Assembly: GCF_010998615.1 (NCBI RefSeq)
Contig: NZ_JAAEAH010000081.1
Location: 1 to 42,507, forward strand
DNA: 42,507 bases
Direction of reading: 5' to 3'
DNA from: Myxococcus sp. CA023
GTDB taxonomy: Bacteria > Myxococcota > Myxococcia > Myxococcales > Myxococcaceae
The translations under genes were made by a program, and so were the position numbers. The notes beneath the pieces are model-generated. The model was given only the letters and a program-made list of their open reading frames with translations. It was not told the DNA's origin and did no database searches. This document shows, in pieces, positions 16,061 to 22,996 of this stretch. How positions within the stretch are numbered: the first letter of the stretch is position 1; every line of letters begins with the position of its first letter.

Positions 16061-16456
16061 GCTTGCGACACCTGCATCTGTTGACTGGCCGAATCGCCGG
16101 ACACCTTGGGCACGCGCTAACGGGAGAGTCAACGCGTTTATGCCGTGAGGCGGAAAGTAAGGCTGCGAATCACCTGCCTCATGTAACGCGCCCCTTGAGC
16201 GAATGCTCGCCTGCTTGTGACACCCGACACGCCGCCGCCCTGGAGGATGTGACGGGTTGGATGGCCCCCATCCGCGCTGTTGGCTGTCCCTACCTGGTGG
16301 GCAGACAAGCGGACGTGGACGCCTGCATCGCACCCCCACCGTGGCCACGTTCCCCGGCGACACGGGCTCGCGCATGCGAGCACACGAGGGAGGGGAAGCC
16401 GCTCCGCCCTCCGCGCGACCGGGAGGTCCGGGGCCGCGGGTGGTGGCCGCGGGCCG
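16061..16456. other. Divergent intergenic region between two RND transporter genes
   Basis: 396 bases with no convincing gene, holding the promoters of both head-to-head transporters. It is slightly AT-richer near 16120-16200 (around AACGCGTTTATGCC). A 6-bp hairpin (GGATGG/CCATCC, 16259-16273) lies in the leader of the plus-strand gene. No confident -35/-10 pair was found on either strand. Confidence 0.5.
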
Positions 16457-18991
16457 ATGATGGAACCGCATCCGAACGACACGACGCCTCCGGGCGAGCC
16501 GCGGTGGATGGGGCGCGTGGAGCGCGCGCTGGGCGCGATGGCCGCGCACAACCACCGGCGTCCGGTGTTGGCGTTGCTGCTGGCGCTGGTGCTGGCCGCC
16601 ATGGGTGGCTTCTTCGCGCGAGGACTGCACCTCAACGCCAACCTCGTGGACCTGCTCCCATCCTCCTTCGAGAGCGTGCAGGACCTACGGGAGTTGGAGC
16701 GCCGCTTCGGCGCGCTCGGCTGGGTGGCGGTGGTGGGCGAAGGCGCGGACCCCGAGTCCCTGAAGCGCTTCGCGGACGACCTGGCGCCCAAGCTGGAGGC
16801 CCTGCCCAGCATCCGCTTCGTCGAGGCGCAGCGCCCCGGCGCCTTCTTCCGCGACCGGGCCCTGTACTTCCTCTCGGAAGAGGACCTGCGGGAGGTGCAC
16901 CGCCGCTTGGAGGCGCGGCTCCAGTGGGAACAGCAGCAGGCCAACCCGCTCTACGTGCCGCTGGTGGAGGAGGAGCCGCCGTCCCTGGACTTCTCCGACC
17001 TGGAGGCGAAGTACGCGGGCGGGGCCGGACAGCGGCTGTCCACCAGTCAGGGTGACTACTACCTGGATGAGGGCCAGCGCCGCATCGTGCTCCTGGCCAA
17101 GCCGGACACCACGTCCGCGAACCTGGGCTTCTCGCGCAAGGTCACCGATGAGGTGCGCGGGCTGCTCGCCGCGCAGGACCTGTCGAAGTACGGGGCCGGC
17201 TTCAGGGTGGACATCACCGGCACCTTCCAGAAGAAGCTGGACCAGCAGAAGCAGATTGCGCGCGACATCGGCGTGGCCTCGGCGGTGGCCACCACGCTGA
17301 TGCTGCTCTACCTCCTCTTCCACTTCCGCAGCGCGCTGGCGGTGGGGCTGGTGCTGACGCCCGTGGGCGCGGGCCTGGCGTGGACGTACGGCCTGGTGGC
17401 GCTCGTCTTCGGCGAGGTCAATCTCCTGACGGGCTTCCTGGGCGCCATCCTCGGAGGACTGGGCCTGGAGCACGGCATCCACCTGCTGGGGCGCTACCTG
17501 CACCTGCGCGGCGAAGGCCACACGTCCGAGGCCTCCACGCGCGCGTCCTTCACGCACACTGGCGGCGCGGCGCTCGTCTCCGCGCTGGTGGCGGCCGTCA
17601 CGTTCTTCGTGCTGGGCACCTCGCGCTTCCGCGCGTTCCGTGAGTTCGGCGTCATCGCGGGCGTGGGCATGGTGGTGCTCATCGCCGCCTACGTGCTGGT
17701 GCTGCCCGCGCTGCTGGGCCTGGCCTCGCGCTGGGGGTGGACACCCCGGCGCTCCTCCGTCACCACCGCGCGCTCCCCCACGGGCCAATTGCTGATGCGG
17801 CGCCGCCACGTCATCACCGCCGTGTCCGCCGTGCTGCTGCTGGGGCTGCTGAGCCAGACGGGGCGCGTGCGCTTCGACTTCGACTTCGGCTCGCTGGAGG
17901 ACCAGGACCTGCCGTCCTTCACGCTGGACCGAGAGGTCAACCGGCTCATCGGCTATTCGCAGACACCGGTGGTGGTGCTCACCCAATCGCCCGAGGAGGA
18001 ACAGGCGATGGTGGAGCGGCTCCACGCGCGGCAACGCGAGCGGGGCAAGGACTCCACCATCGACTTCGTGGCCTCGCTGTCCTCGCTGGTGCCCGAGGAC
18101 CAGCCGCGCAAGCAGCGCGTCCTCCAGGACATCTCGCGGCTGCTGGAGCGCGTCCCGGAGGGCCGGCTAGATGCACGGCAACGGGAGCAGGTGGCGTCGC
18201 TGCGCAGGCAGGCGGCCTCACCGCCCTTCACCCGTGACGACCTGCCGCCGAGCGTCCAGCAACAGTTCCTGGGCCGGCAGGGCACGTCGGGGGGCTACGT
18301 CATGGTCTACCCGTCCGTGGACCAGTCGGATGGGATGGCGGTCCGCACGCTGGCGCGGGAGGTTCGCGGCGTGGGGACACCGGAAGGCACGCACGTCTCC
18401 GCGGCCGGCGAATCCATGGTGATGGCGGACATCCTCGACATGGTGACGCACGAGGCACCGCTCATCCTCGGCGGCACCACGCTGGCGGTATTGCTGGCCA
18501 TGTGGCTGACGCTGGGCGGCCTGCGCATCGCCCTGCTGTGCATGGCGCCCACCGTGGTGTCACTGGTGGCGCTGCTGGGGCTGATGCCGCTGCTGGGGTT
18601 GGAGTTCAACTACCTCAACATCCTCGTCATCCCGATTCTCATCGGAACGACGGTGGACGCGGGGGTGCACCTGCTGACGCGATTGTCGTCACCGGGCCAT
18701 GACTTCGTGTCGGTGTATTCGGAGACGGGGAAGGCCATCTGCGGCGGCTTGCTGACCAGCGCGATGGGCTTCGGTGCGCTCTTCCTCGCTGACCACCCGG
18801 GCCTCAACTCCATTGGCGCACTTGCCAATCTGGGCTTCGCCACCAACCTCCTCGTCATGCTGGTGGCTTTCCCGGCCCTGCTGCTGGTGCTGTCGGAGCG
18901 CAGGCTGAAGCGCCATTCCGCCCGAAAGGAATCGCAGAAACGGGAGCCGCCGCGCCATTCGGGGCGCGGCGAGCCCACGCACGCAAGCTGA
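16457..18991 (+). CDS. RND/MmpL-type exporter (HpnN-like), copy 2
   Basis: Starts at one of two adjacent ATGs (16457/16460), giving 844 residues. It is clearly paralogous to the divergent gene at 13580-16060 along its full length. Shared blocks include ANPLYVPLVEEEPPSLDFSD, the stretch around GTFQKKLDQQK, LGGLGLEHGIHLLGRY in TM4, KDSTIDFV, and IGTTVDAGVHLL in the second half. Membrane and loop order match MMPL/HpnN-type RND proteins with two six-helix halves and two large extracytoplasmic domains. Its C-terminal tail is longer and very basic. Two such proteins of one type encoded back to back may form a hetero-oligomer or handle related lipids. It is followed after 28 bases by a low-complexity lipoprotein gene. 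Confidence 0.9.
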   Translation: MMEPHPNDTTPPGEPRWMGRVERALGAMAAHNHRRPVLALLLALVLAAMGGFFARGLHLNANLVDLLPSSFESVQDLRELERRFGALGWVAVVGEGADPESLKRFADDLAPKLEALPSIRFVEAQRPGAFFRDRALYFLSEEDLREVHRRLEARLQWEQQQANPLYVPLVEEEPPSLDFSDLEAKYAGGAGQRLSTSQGDYYLDEGQRRIVLLAKPDTTSANLGFSRKVTDEVRGLLAAQDLSKYGAGFRVDITGTFQKKLDQQKQIARDIGVASAVATTLMLLYLLFHFRSALAVGLVLTPVGAGLAWTYGLVALVFGEVNLLTGFLGAILGGLGLEHGIHLLGRYLHLRGEGHTSEASTRASFTHTGGAALVSALVAAVTFFVLGTSRFRAFREFGVIAGVGMVVLIAAYVLVLPALLGLASRWGWTPRRSSVTTARSPTGQLLMRRRHVITAVSAVLLLGLLSQTGRVRFDFDFGSLEDQDLPSFTLDREVNRLIGYSQTPVVVLTQSPEEEQAMVERLHARQRERGKDSTIDFVASLSSLVPEDQPRKQRVLQDISRLLERVPEGRLDARQREQVASLRRQAASPPFTRDDLPPSVQQQFLGRQGTSGGYVMVYPSVDQSDGMAVRTLAREVRGVGTPEGTHVSAAGESMVMADILDMVTHEAPLILGGTTLAVLLAMWLTLGGLRIALLCMAPTVVSLVALLGLMPLLGLEFNYLNILVIPILIGTTVDAGVHLLTRLSSPGHDFVSVYSETGKAICGGLLTSAMGFGALFLADHPGLNSIGALANLGFATNLLVMLVAFPALLLVLSERRLKRHSARKESQKREPPRHSGRGEPTHAS

Positions 18992-19019
18992 AACACACAC
19001 CCACGACGGAGGGAGCAAC

Positions 19020-19517
19020 ATGGCGAAGCAGATGAAGCGGGGTTGGATGTGGGCCGGAGCACTGGCGGGTACCCTGGCGTTGGGCACCGCGTGTAGCGCG
19101 ACGGAGGCTCCGGTGCAGGTGGCGCAGGTGGACCCGTCCACCGGACAGACGGTGACTCCGGGCACCACGCCGGGCAACACCACGCCGGGTACGGGCTCGA
19201 CGAACACGAACCCCAACACCTTGCCCCCGGCGACGAACCCCAACACCCTGCCCCCGGGAACGTCCACGACGACGCCGGGCACGGGCGGCTCCGGCGCTAC
19301 GGGCACCACGCCCTACAACACGGGCGCGGAGGGCGCCACGTCCACCGTTCCGGGCACCACGCCCTACAACACGGACGCGGGCACGGGCGGCTCCGGGGTG
19401 CTGCCCACGCCAGGCATCGGCACCAAGCCCGAACTCGACGCCCCGACGGGCACCGGGACGTCCAATACCGTCCCCGCGCCCTCCGGCGTCGTAAACGACG
19501 GCGGCACTGGCTTCTAG
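19020..19517 (+). CDS. Low-complexity Thr/Gly/Pro lipoprotein with PGTGG motifs
   Basis: A 165-residue protein preceded by GGAGGGAGC. The signal MKRGWMWAGALAGTLALGTAC ends in a lipobox-like LGTAC. The mature part is almost entirely Thr, Gly, Pro, Asn and Ser with no predicted fold. It holds imperfect repeats: TNPNTLPP twice, GTTPYNT twice, and GTGGSG twice. Such a chain would behave as an extended surface linker or stalk. It begins 28 bases after the RND transporter stop, so co-expression is likely. A second lipoprotein with the same design (GTAC lipobox and PGTGG motif) lies at 20500-21033, one gene away. Function unknown. Confidence 0.8.
   Translation: MAKQMKRGWMWAGALAGTLALGTACSATEAPVQVAQVDPSTGQTVTPGTTPGNTTPGTGSTNTNPNTLPPATNPNTLPPGTSTTTPGTGGSGATGTTPYNTGAEGATSTVPGTTPYNTDAGTGGSGVLPTPGIGTKPELDAPTGTGTSNTVPAPSGVVNDGGTGF
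19206..19259 (+). repeat. 27-bp tandem duplication inside the lipoprotein gene
   Basis: Two adjacent, nearly identical 27-base units encode TNPNTLPPA/TNPNTLPPG. In-frame period, so copy number could change without breaking the gene. Confidence 0.8.
19301..19374 (+). repeat. Direct repeat of 23 bp, period 51 bp
   Basis: The 23-base block encoding GTTPYNT occurs at 19301-19323 and 19352-19374, a 17-codon in-frame period within the lipoprotein gene. Confidence 0.75.
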
Positions 19518-19542
19518 GCCTCGCGGCGTCACCCTGAAGCAG

Positions 19543-19587
19543 CGCCCCATCCGGCACCGCGGGACTCGCGGCGCCGCTGATGGGGCG
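19543..19587 (+). terminator. Inverted repeat after the low-complexity lipoprotein gene
   Basis: Perfect 9-bp arms CGCCCCATC/GATGGGGCG separated by 27 bases, starting 26 bases after the stop at 19517. The loop is long and no T-run follows, so termination is possible but not certain. Confidence 0.4.
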
Positions 19588-19633
19588 TTGCCATGCTGGA
19601 CAGGCGCGTCCGCGCCTGTTTTGTCCCGCGGGC

Positions 19634-20347
19634 ATGGAGACCCTCGTGACGCGCTTGTTGTCGCTGCGAGTGGGCATGCCCCGGGAACTGGGCGTGGCCG
19701 GCGCCGCCTCGCCGCTGGAGCGGCCCTGGACCAGCGCCATCTTCAAGGAGCCGGTGACAGGGCCGGTGTGGCTGTCACGCACGGGGCTCGCCGGAGATGG
19801 CCAAGCGGACCGCAAGGTCCACGGCGGCCCGGAGAAGGCGGTCCTCGCCTATCCCATCACGCACTACGACTTCTGGCGCGAACGTCTGGCGCGAGACGAC
19901 GTCGGCGCGGGCGCATTCGGTGAGAACTGGGTGCTCTCCCAGGGCACGGAAGCGGACGTCTGCATCGGAGACGTGCTGCGCGTGGGCGGCGCACGCGTGC
20001 AGGTATCCCAACCCCGCCAGCCCTGCTGGAAGCCCGCGCGCCGCTGGGGACAGCGCAACCTGTCGCTGCTGCTCCAGCAGACCGGCCGCACCGGCTGGTA
20101 CTACCGCGTGCTGGAGGAAGGGCCCGTCCAGGAAGGCGACGCGGTGGCGTTGCTCGAGCGGCCCTTTCCCACCTTCACCGTCGCCTTCGCCAACCACGCC
20201 ATGCACGGCCACGCGCCGGAGGACGCCGCGCTGCTGGCGGAGTGTCCCTTGCTGACGCCGAACTGGCGTGACTCGCTCCGCAGACGCGCGCAGGGCAACC
20301 GGGGAGATGACCGCCCGCGACTGGTGGGCCCCAACAGCGCCGACTGA
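19634..20347 (+). CDS. MOSC domain protein (YiiM-like)
   Basis: The start is placed at ATG 19634 (METLVTRLLSLRVGMPREL); the longer frame from 19580 runs through the hairpin after the previous gene. The 237-residue protein has the MOSC signature GLAGDGQADRKVHGGPEKAV at about 55-75, then FGENW near 97 and the conserved Cys in QPRQPCWKPARRWG near 134. MOSC proteins act on molybdenum-cofactor-dependent sulfur or N-hydroxyl chemistry; YiiM-type members give resistance to N-hydroxylated bases. The C-terminal extension with NHAMHG and LLTPNWRDSLRRR is also as in YiiM. It appears to stand alone. Confidence 0.9.
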   Translation: METLVTRLLSLRVGMPRELGVAGAASPLERPWTSAIFKEPVTGPVWLSRTGLAGDGQADRKVHGGPEKAVLAYPITHYDFWRERLARDDVGAGAFGENWVLSQGTEADVCIGDVLRVGGARVQVSQPRQPCWKPARRWGQRNLSLLLQQTGRTGWYYRVLEEGPVQEGDAVALLERPFPTFTVAFANHAMHGHAPEDAALLAECPLLTPNWRDSLRRRAQGNRGDDRPRLVGPNSAD

Positions 20348-20499
20348 AGGACAGTGCCCGCATGGCAAGCCGCCCCCGCGTCTCATTCCCGCCGCCTAGC
20401 AAGCAAGCGGCCATGGGAGGGGCCTCTAGCAGACCGCTCATCGGCTGCTCACGTTCCCGGCCAGCAGCAGTCAGACACAAACCAACCGGAGAACGAACC

Positions 20500-21033
20500 A
20501 TGACGAAGTTCCTCAAGACGAAGGCCGTCCTTGCCTCTCTCGCCGCCGGTGCCCTCGCGTTTGGCACCGCCTGTAAGTCCGACTCGAGTGCGACCCGAGA
20601 AACGACGGACACCCCTGACACCAGCGACATGGGCACGATGAGTGACCCGAACACCGGAACGAGTACGGACACCAGCACGGACACCACGACACCACCTGGC
20701 ACGGGCGGCACGGGCATGGATGACCCGGCCCTGTCGCCCGAGTCGGAGACATTAGACCCGAACAGCGTGGACCCGAACGCGGACCCGACGCTGAACCCGG
20801 GCACCGGCGGCACGGGTACGGAAGTGGACCCGAACCTGGACCCGGACATGAGCAGCGAGCCGGGCACGGGCGGCGCGGGTGACGTGGAGCCGCTCGACAA
20901 CACGGACACCGATGAGATGGATGCCGATGACGACGCCACGCTGGAGCCGGGCACCGGCGGCAGCGGCATGACGGACCCGGACACCCGGATGACGCCGCCC
21001 ACGCCACTCCCGGAGACGGGCTCGACGCGCTAA
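20500..21033 (+). CDS. Acidic low-complexity lipoprotein with four PGTGG motifs
   Basis: The start is taken at ATG 20500 (MTKFLKTKAVLASLAAGALA), giving a signal peptide ending FGTAC (Cys25). The 177-residue product is very acidic and has no Lys after residue 26. PGTGG motifs occur at about 66, 100, 121 and 150, separated by Asp/Asn/Pro-rich spacers such as LDPNSVDPNADPTLNP, reminiscent of Asx-rich calcium-binding stretches but without a canonical loop. The C-terminus reads LPETGSTR; this matches a sortase pentapeptide by letter, but lacks the required membrane tail. Design and signal are shared with the lipoprotein at 19020-19517, suggesting duplication. Function unknown. Confidence 0.8.
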   Translation: MTKFLKTKAVLASLAAGALAFGTACKSDSSATRETTDTPDTSDMGTMSDPNTGTSTDTSTDTTTPPGTGGTGMDDPALSPESETLDPNSVDPNADPTLNPGTGGTGTEVDPNLDPDMSSEPGTGGAGDVEPLDNTDTDEMDADDDATLEPGTGGSGMTDPDTRMTPPTPLPETGSTR

Positions 21034-21062
21034 GCCGGCCCTCACTTCACCGAAACAAGGCG

Positions 21063-21090
21063 ATGCCCGCGGCGACCGTGCCGCGGGCAT
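21063..21090 (+). terminator. Rho-independent-like terminator of the acidic lipoprotein gene
   Basis: Perfect 11-bp stem ATGCCCGCGGC/GCCGCGGGCAT with a 6-base loop, followed by TGTCCTTTA. It lies 29 bases after the stop codon on the same strand. Confidence 0.75.
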
Positions 21091-21128
21091 TGTCCTTTAT
21101 GGCGCACGCCACGACAGCGAAAGAGACG

Positions 21129-21158
21129 ATGCCCGCGGCGCCTGCGCCGAGGGCATCG
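21129..21158 (-). terminator. Terminator hairpin for the minus-strand small gene
   Basis: A 13-bp stem with one mismatch (GATGCCCGCGGCG/CGCCGAGGGCATC) and a 4-base loop. Read on the minus strand it is followed by a CTCTTTC run, and it lies 24 bases beyond the stop of the gene at 21183. Its left arm copies that of the neighbouring hairpin. Confidence 0.6.
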
Positions 21159-21182
21159 CCCTGAGTGTCATCAGCGTGGGAC

Positions 21183-21401
21183 TCAGCTCACGCTGAAGCC
21201 CGGATACGGCTGCGGTGACTTCACCGGCTCGATGATGCGTTGGCTGCCACCCGTCCCCGGCGTGCCTGCGGGACCACCCTCCGGCTGCAGCGCGGGCGGA
21301 CCGCCGCGCGGCGAGCGCTGCCCGTCCTCGGTGTCTGCATTCCGGTCAGGCGCGGTGGGTACGGCTTCAGGCGGAATGTGCAACACGTCCTTCTTGCTCA
21401 T
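21183..21401 (-). CDS. Small Pro/Gly-rich hypothetical protein, 72 aa
   Basis: The start is set at ATG 21401 because a strong AAAGGAGG ribosome site precedes it by about 6 bases. The product opens MSKKDVLHIPPEAVPTAPDR, is hydrophilic and disordered-looking, and contains GTPGTGGSQ near residue 48, echoing the PGTGG motif of the two lipoproteins upstream. It ends KSPQPYPGFSVS. There is no signal peptide or known domain. It is convergent with the acidic lipoprotein gene, with paired terminators between them. The strong ribosome site argues for real expression. A peptide-precursor role was considered, but no processing enzyme is nearby. Confidence 0.65.
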   Translation of the reverse strand: MSKKDVLHIPPEAVPTAPDRNADTEDGQRSPRGGPPALQPEGGPAGTPGTGGSQRIIEPVKSPQPYPGFSVS

Positions 21402-21626
21402 GGCGGCCTCCTTTCCTCCAACCTGGGGCCCCCCTCCGAAATGGGCACCTGGCATCTGGCCGCCTTCCCGAACGGATGCTCATGACTTCGGATGGGTTGC
21501 CCGCACACGGCCGCCGTATGGATGAACCCACGCCTGCCGTGCGTGACCACGTTGAGGACGAGCGGGCAGCCACTGCCCGTCAGTGGCACCTTCAAGGAGA
21601 GCCACGCTGAAATAGTCAACCGAACC

Positions 21627-21640
21627 TGAACCGCGGTTCA
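21627..21640. promoter_or_regulatory. 14-bp perfect palindrome upstream of the gene at 21656
   Basis: TGAACCGCGGTTCA is a perfect palindrome 16 bases upstream of the start codon, in a relatively AT-rich leader, between divergent genes starting at 21401 and 21656. This is a typical place and shape for a repressor operator. The remainder of the 254-base gap shows no gene. Confidence 0.5.
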
Positions 21641-21655
21641 AAAGCTGGGTGGGAT

Positions 21656-22930
21656 GTGATGAGCGTAAAGTTGGCATTGGCCGGCAGGCGACGGAGAAGC
21701 GAACACCTGTTCTCCCCTCCTGAGGGTCCCATCCCCTGGCTCCAGCGGATGTCCTCGTGGTTCCACGAGCACCATGGCGAGCTGCTCGAAAGCGCCGTAC
21801 TGGGCACCGGCCCCCTGGGCGCCCCCACGCTCCGGCTGCGGCTGCACCCCGCGGCGGGCGAGGTCGTGTTGGCGGCCACCTCGGGCGCCCACGTCTCCGT
21901 GTCCGCGGAGACGTCCGCCGTGGGCCCCGGCTACCACCGCTTCCTCTGCGACACGCTGAGGGCCATGGGTGACGCGCTCGGCATCGTCTGGGCGGAGGGC
22001 CGCGCGTCCTCGAAGGGGGGCGACCCCACCGGCTACTTCCACACGGGAGACGCCGGGCCCGTGGATGTGCACATGCTGGCGTCGCTCCAGGAAGCCGTGG
22101 GGTGGGTGCTGCGCATGCGCCGTCAGGGCGAGTCCGGCTTCGCGCTGTCCATGCGCTTCGGCCACACCTTCGAATATCCCGGTGCGCTGCTGACGCCGCT
22201 GGGGCCTCGCGACGCGCGCTGGCTGGTAGACGTATACGAGGACCCGCGCAGAGGCATCGACGTGTTCCCCTGGTGGACGCAGGGCATCGACGCGCGCATG
22301 CGGCTCAATCGCGCGCGGTGCCGCCTGTGGTCGGACGTGGTCTGGCGCCCACCGCTGCTGGACGACGAACGCCACCTGATGCGCGACGTGGCCCGCCTGC
22401 TGGAGCAGGCCTGGCGCGAGGACCCGTCCCTGCCCTACCCGTGGCGGGAGTGGCAGGAGGTGCTCGGCTTCCTGGGCGTGGGAGGCACCCTGGCCGAGGA
22501 AGTCCACCAGCGCGCGTCACAGGCACCCGGCGGCCCGCCCATGGGCTACCGGCGCGGCGAGGTCCAGGTGGCGCTACCAGCGGGCTGGGAGATTCGCATC
22601 CCGGGGTCGCTCGCGGAGGCGCACCTGCAGGATGGAACATGGGTGGCCCGGGACCATCGGCGCAGCGTGCGCTTCGTCCCCTTGGAGGACGGTGGCGCCG
22701 ACAGCCTCATGCCCTCCTTCATGGAGCGCCGCGCGATGGACCTGGAGCACCACGGCAAGCGGGTCAGCGGACGGGCCTCACTCCGCATGGAGCCAGGTGA
22801 GTGCCGACTGACCGCCCTGTGTACCTCGGGCAAGCGCCGCGCCCTGTGCGTGGTGAGCTTCGACGACCCGGACGAGCAGGACTGGGCGCTGGGGACCTGG
22901 CGCTCACTGGACCACGCTGTCGCCGCGTGA
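21656..22930 (+). CDS. Hypothetical protein, 424 aa
   Basis: The frame opens with GTG 21656 directly followed by ATG 21659; either may be used after the GGTGGGA site. The protein is cytoplasmic, without signal or membrane segment. It begins with LALAGRRRRSEHLFSPPEGP, has a Trp/Pro-rich middle (IDVFPWWTQGIDARMRLNRA; YPWREWQEVLGFLGVGG) and a C-terminal strand-rich domain of about 110 residues (VQVALPAGWEIRIPGSLAEA ... FVPLEDGGADS ... WALGTWRSLDHAV). The C-terminal domain looks like a compact beta sandwich. I recognise no family; codon use is that of a normal resident gene. A palindromic site lies just upstream. Confidence 0.8.
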   Translation: MMSVKLALAGRRRRSEHLFSPPEGPIPWLQRMSSWFHEHHGELLESAVLGTGPLGAPTLRLRLHPAAGEVVLAATSGAHVSVSAETSAVGPGYHRFLCDTLRAMGDALGIVWAEGRASSKGGDPTGYFHTGDAGPVDVHMLASLQEAVGWVLRMRRQGESGFALSMRFGHTFEYPGALLTPLGPRDARWLVDVYEDPRRGIDVFPWWTQGIDARMRLNRARCRLWSDVVWRPPLLDDERHLMRDVARLLEQAWREDPSLPYPWREWQEVLGFLGVGGTLAEEVHQRASQAPGGPPMGYRRGEVQVALPAGWEIRIPGSLAEAHLQDGTWVARDHRRSVRFVPLEDGGADSLMPSFMERRAMDLEHHGKRVSGRASLRMEPGECRLTALCTSGKRRALCVVSFDDPDEQDWALGTWRSLDHAVAA

Positions 22931-22996
22931 CGCTTGCCCGCCCAGAGGTGCCATCCCACATTGGGCAGGCCTTTCCATCAGAATCGAGAGCCTGCA

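Noticed and set aside
21009..21023. LPETG at the C-terminus of the acidic lipoprotein, resembling a sortase signal
   Set aside because: No hydrophobic segment or basic tail follows; only three residues remain, and the protein already has a lipobox, so the match is likely chance.
21183..21401. Small Gly/Pro-rich protein as a peptide natural-product precursor
   Set aside because: No modification or protease gene nearby and no Cys/Ser/Thr-rich core; better treated as an unknown small protein.
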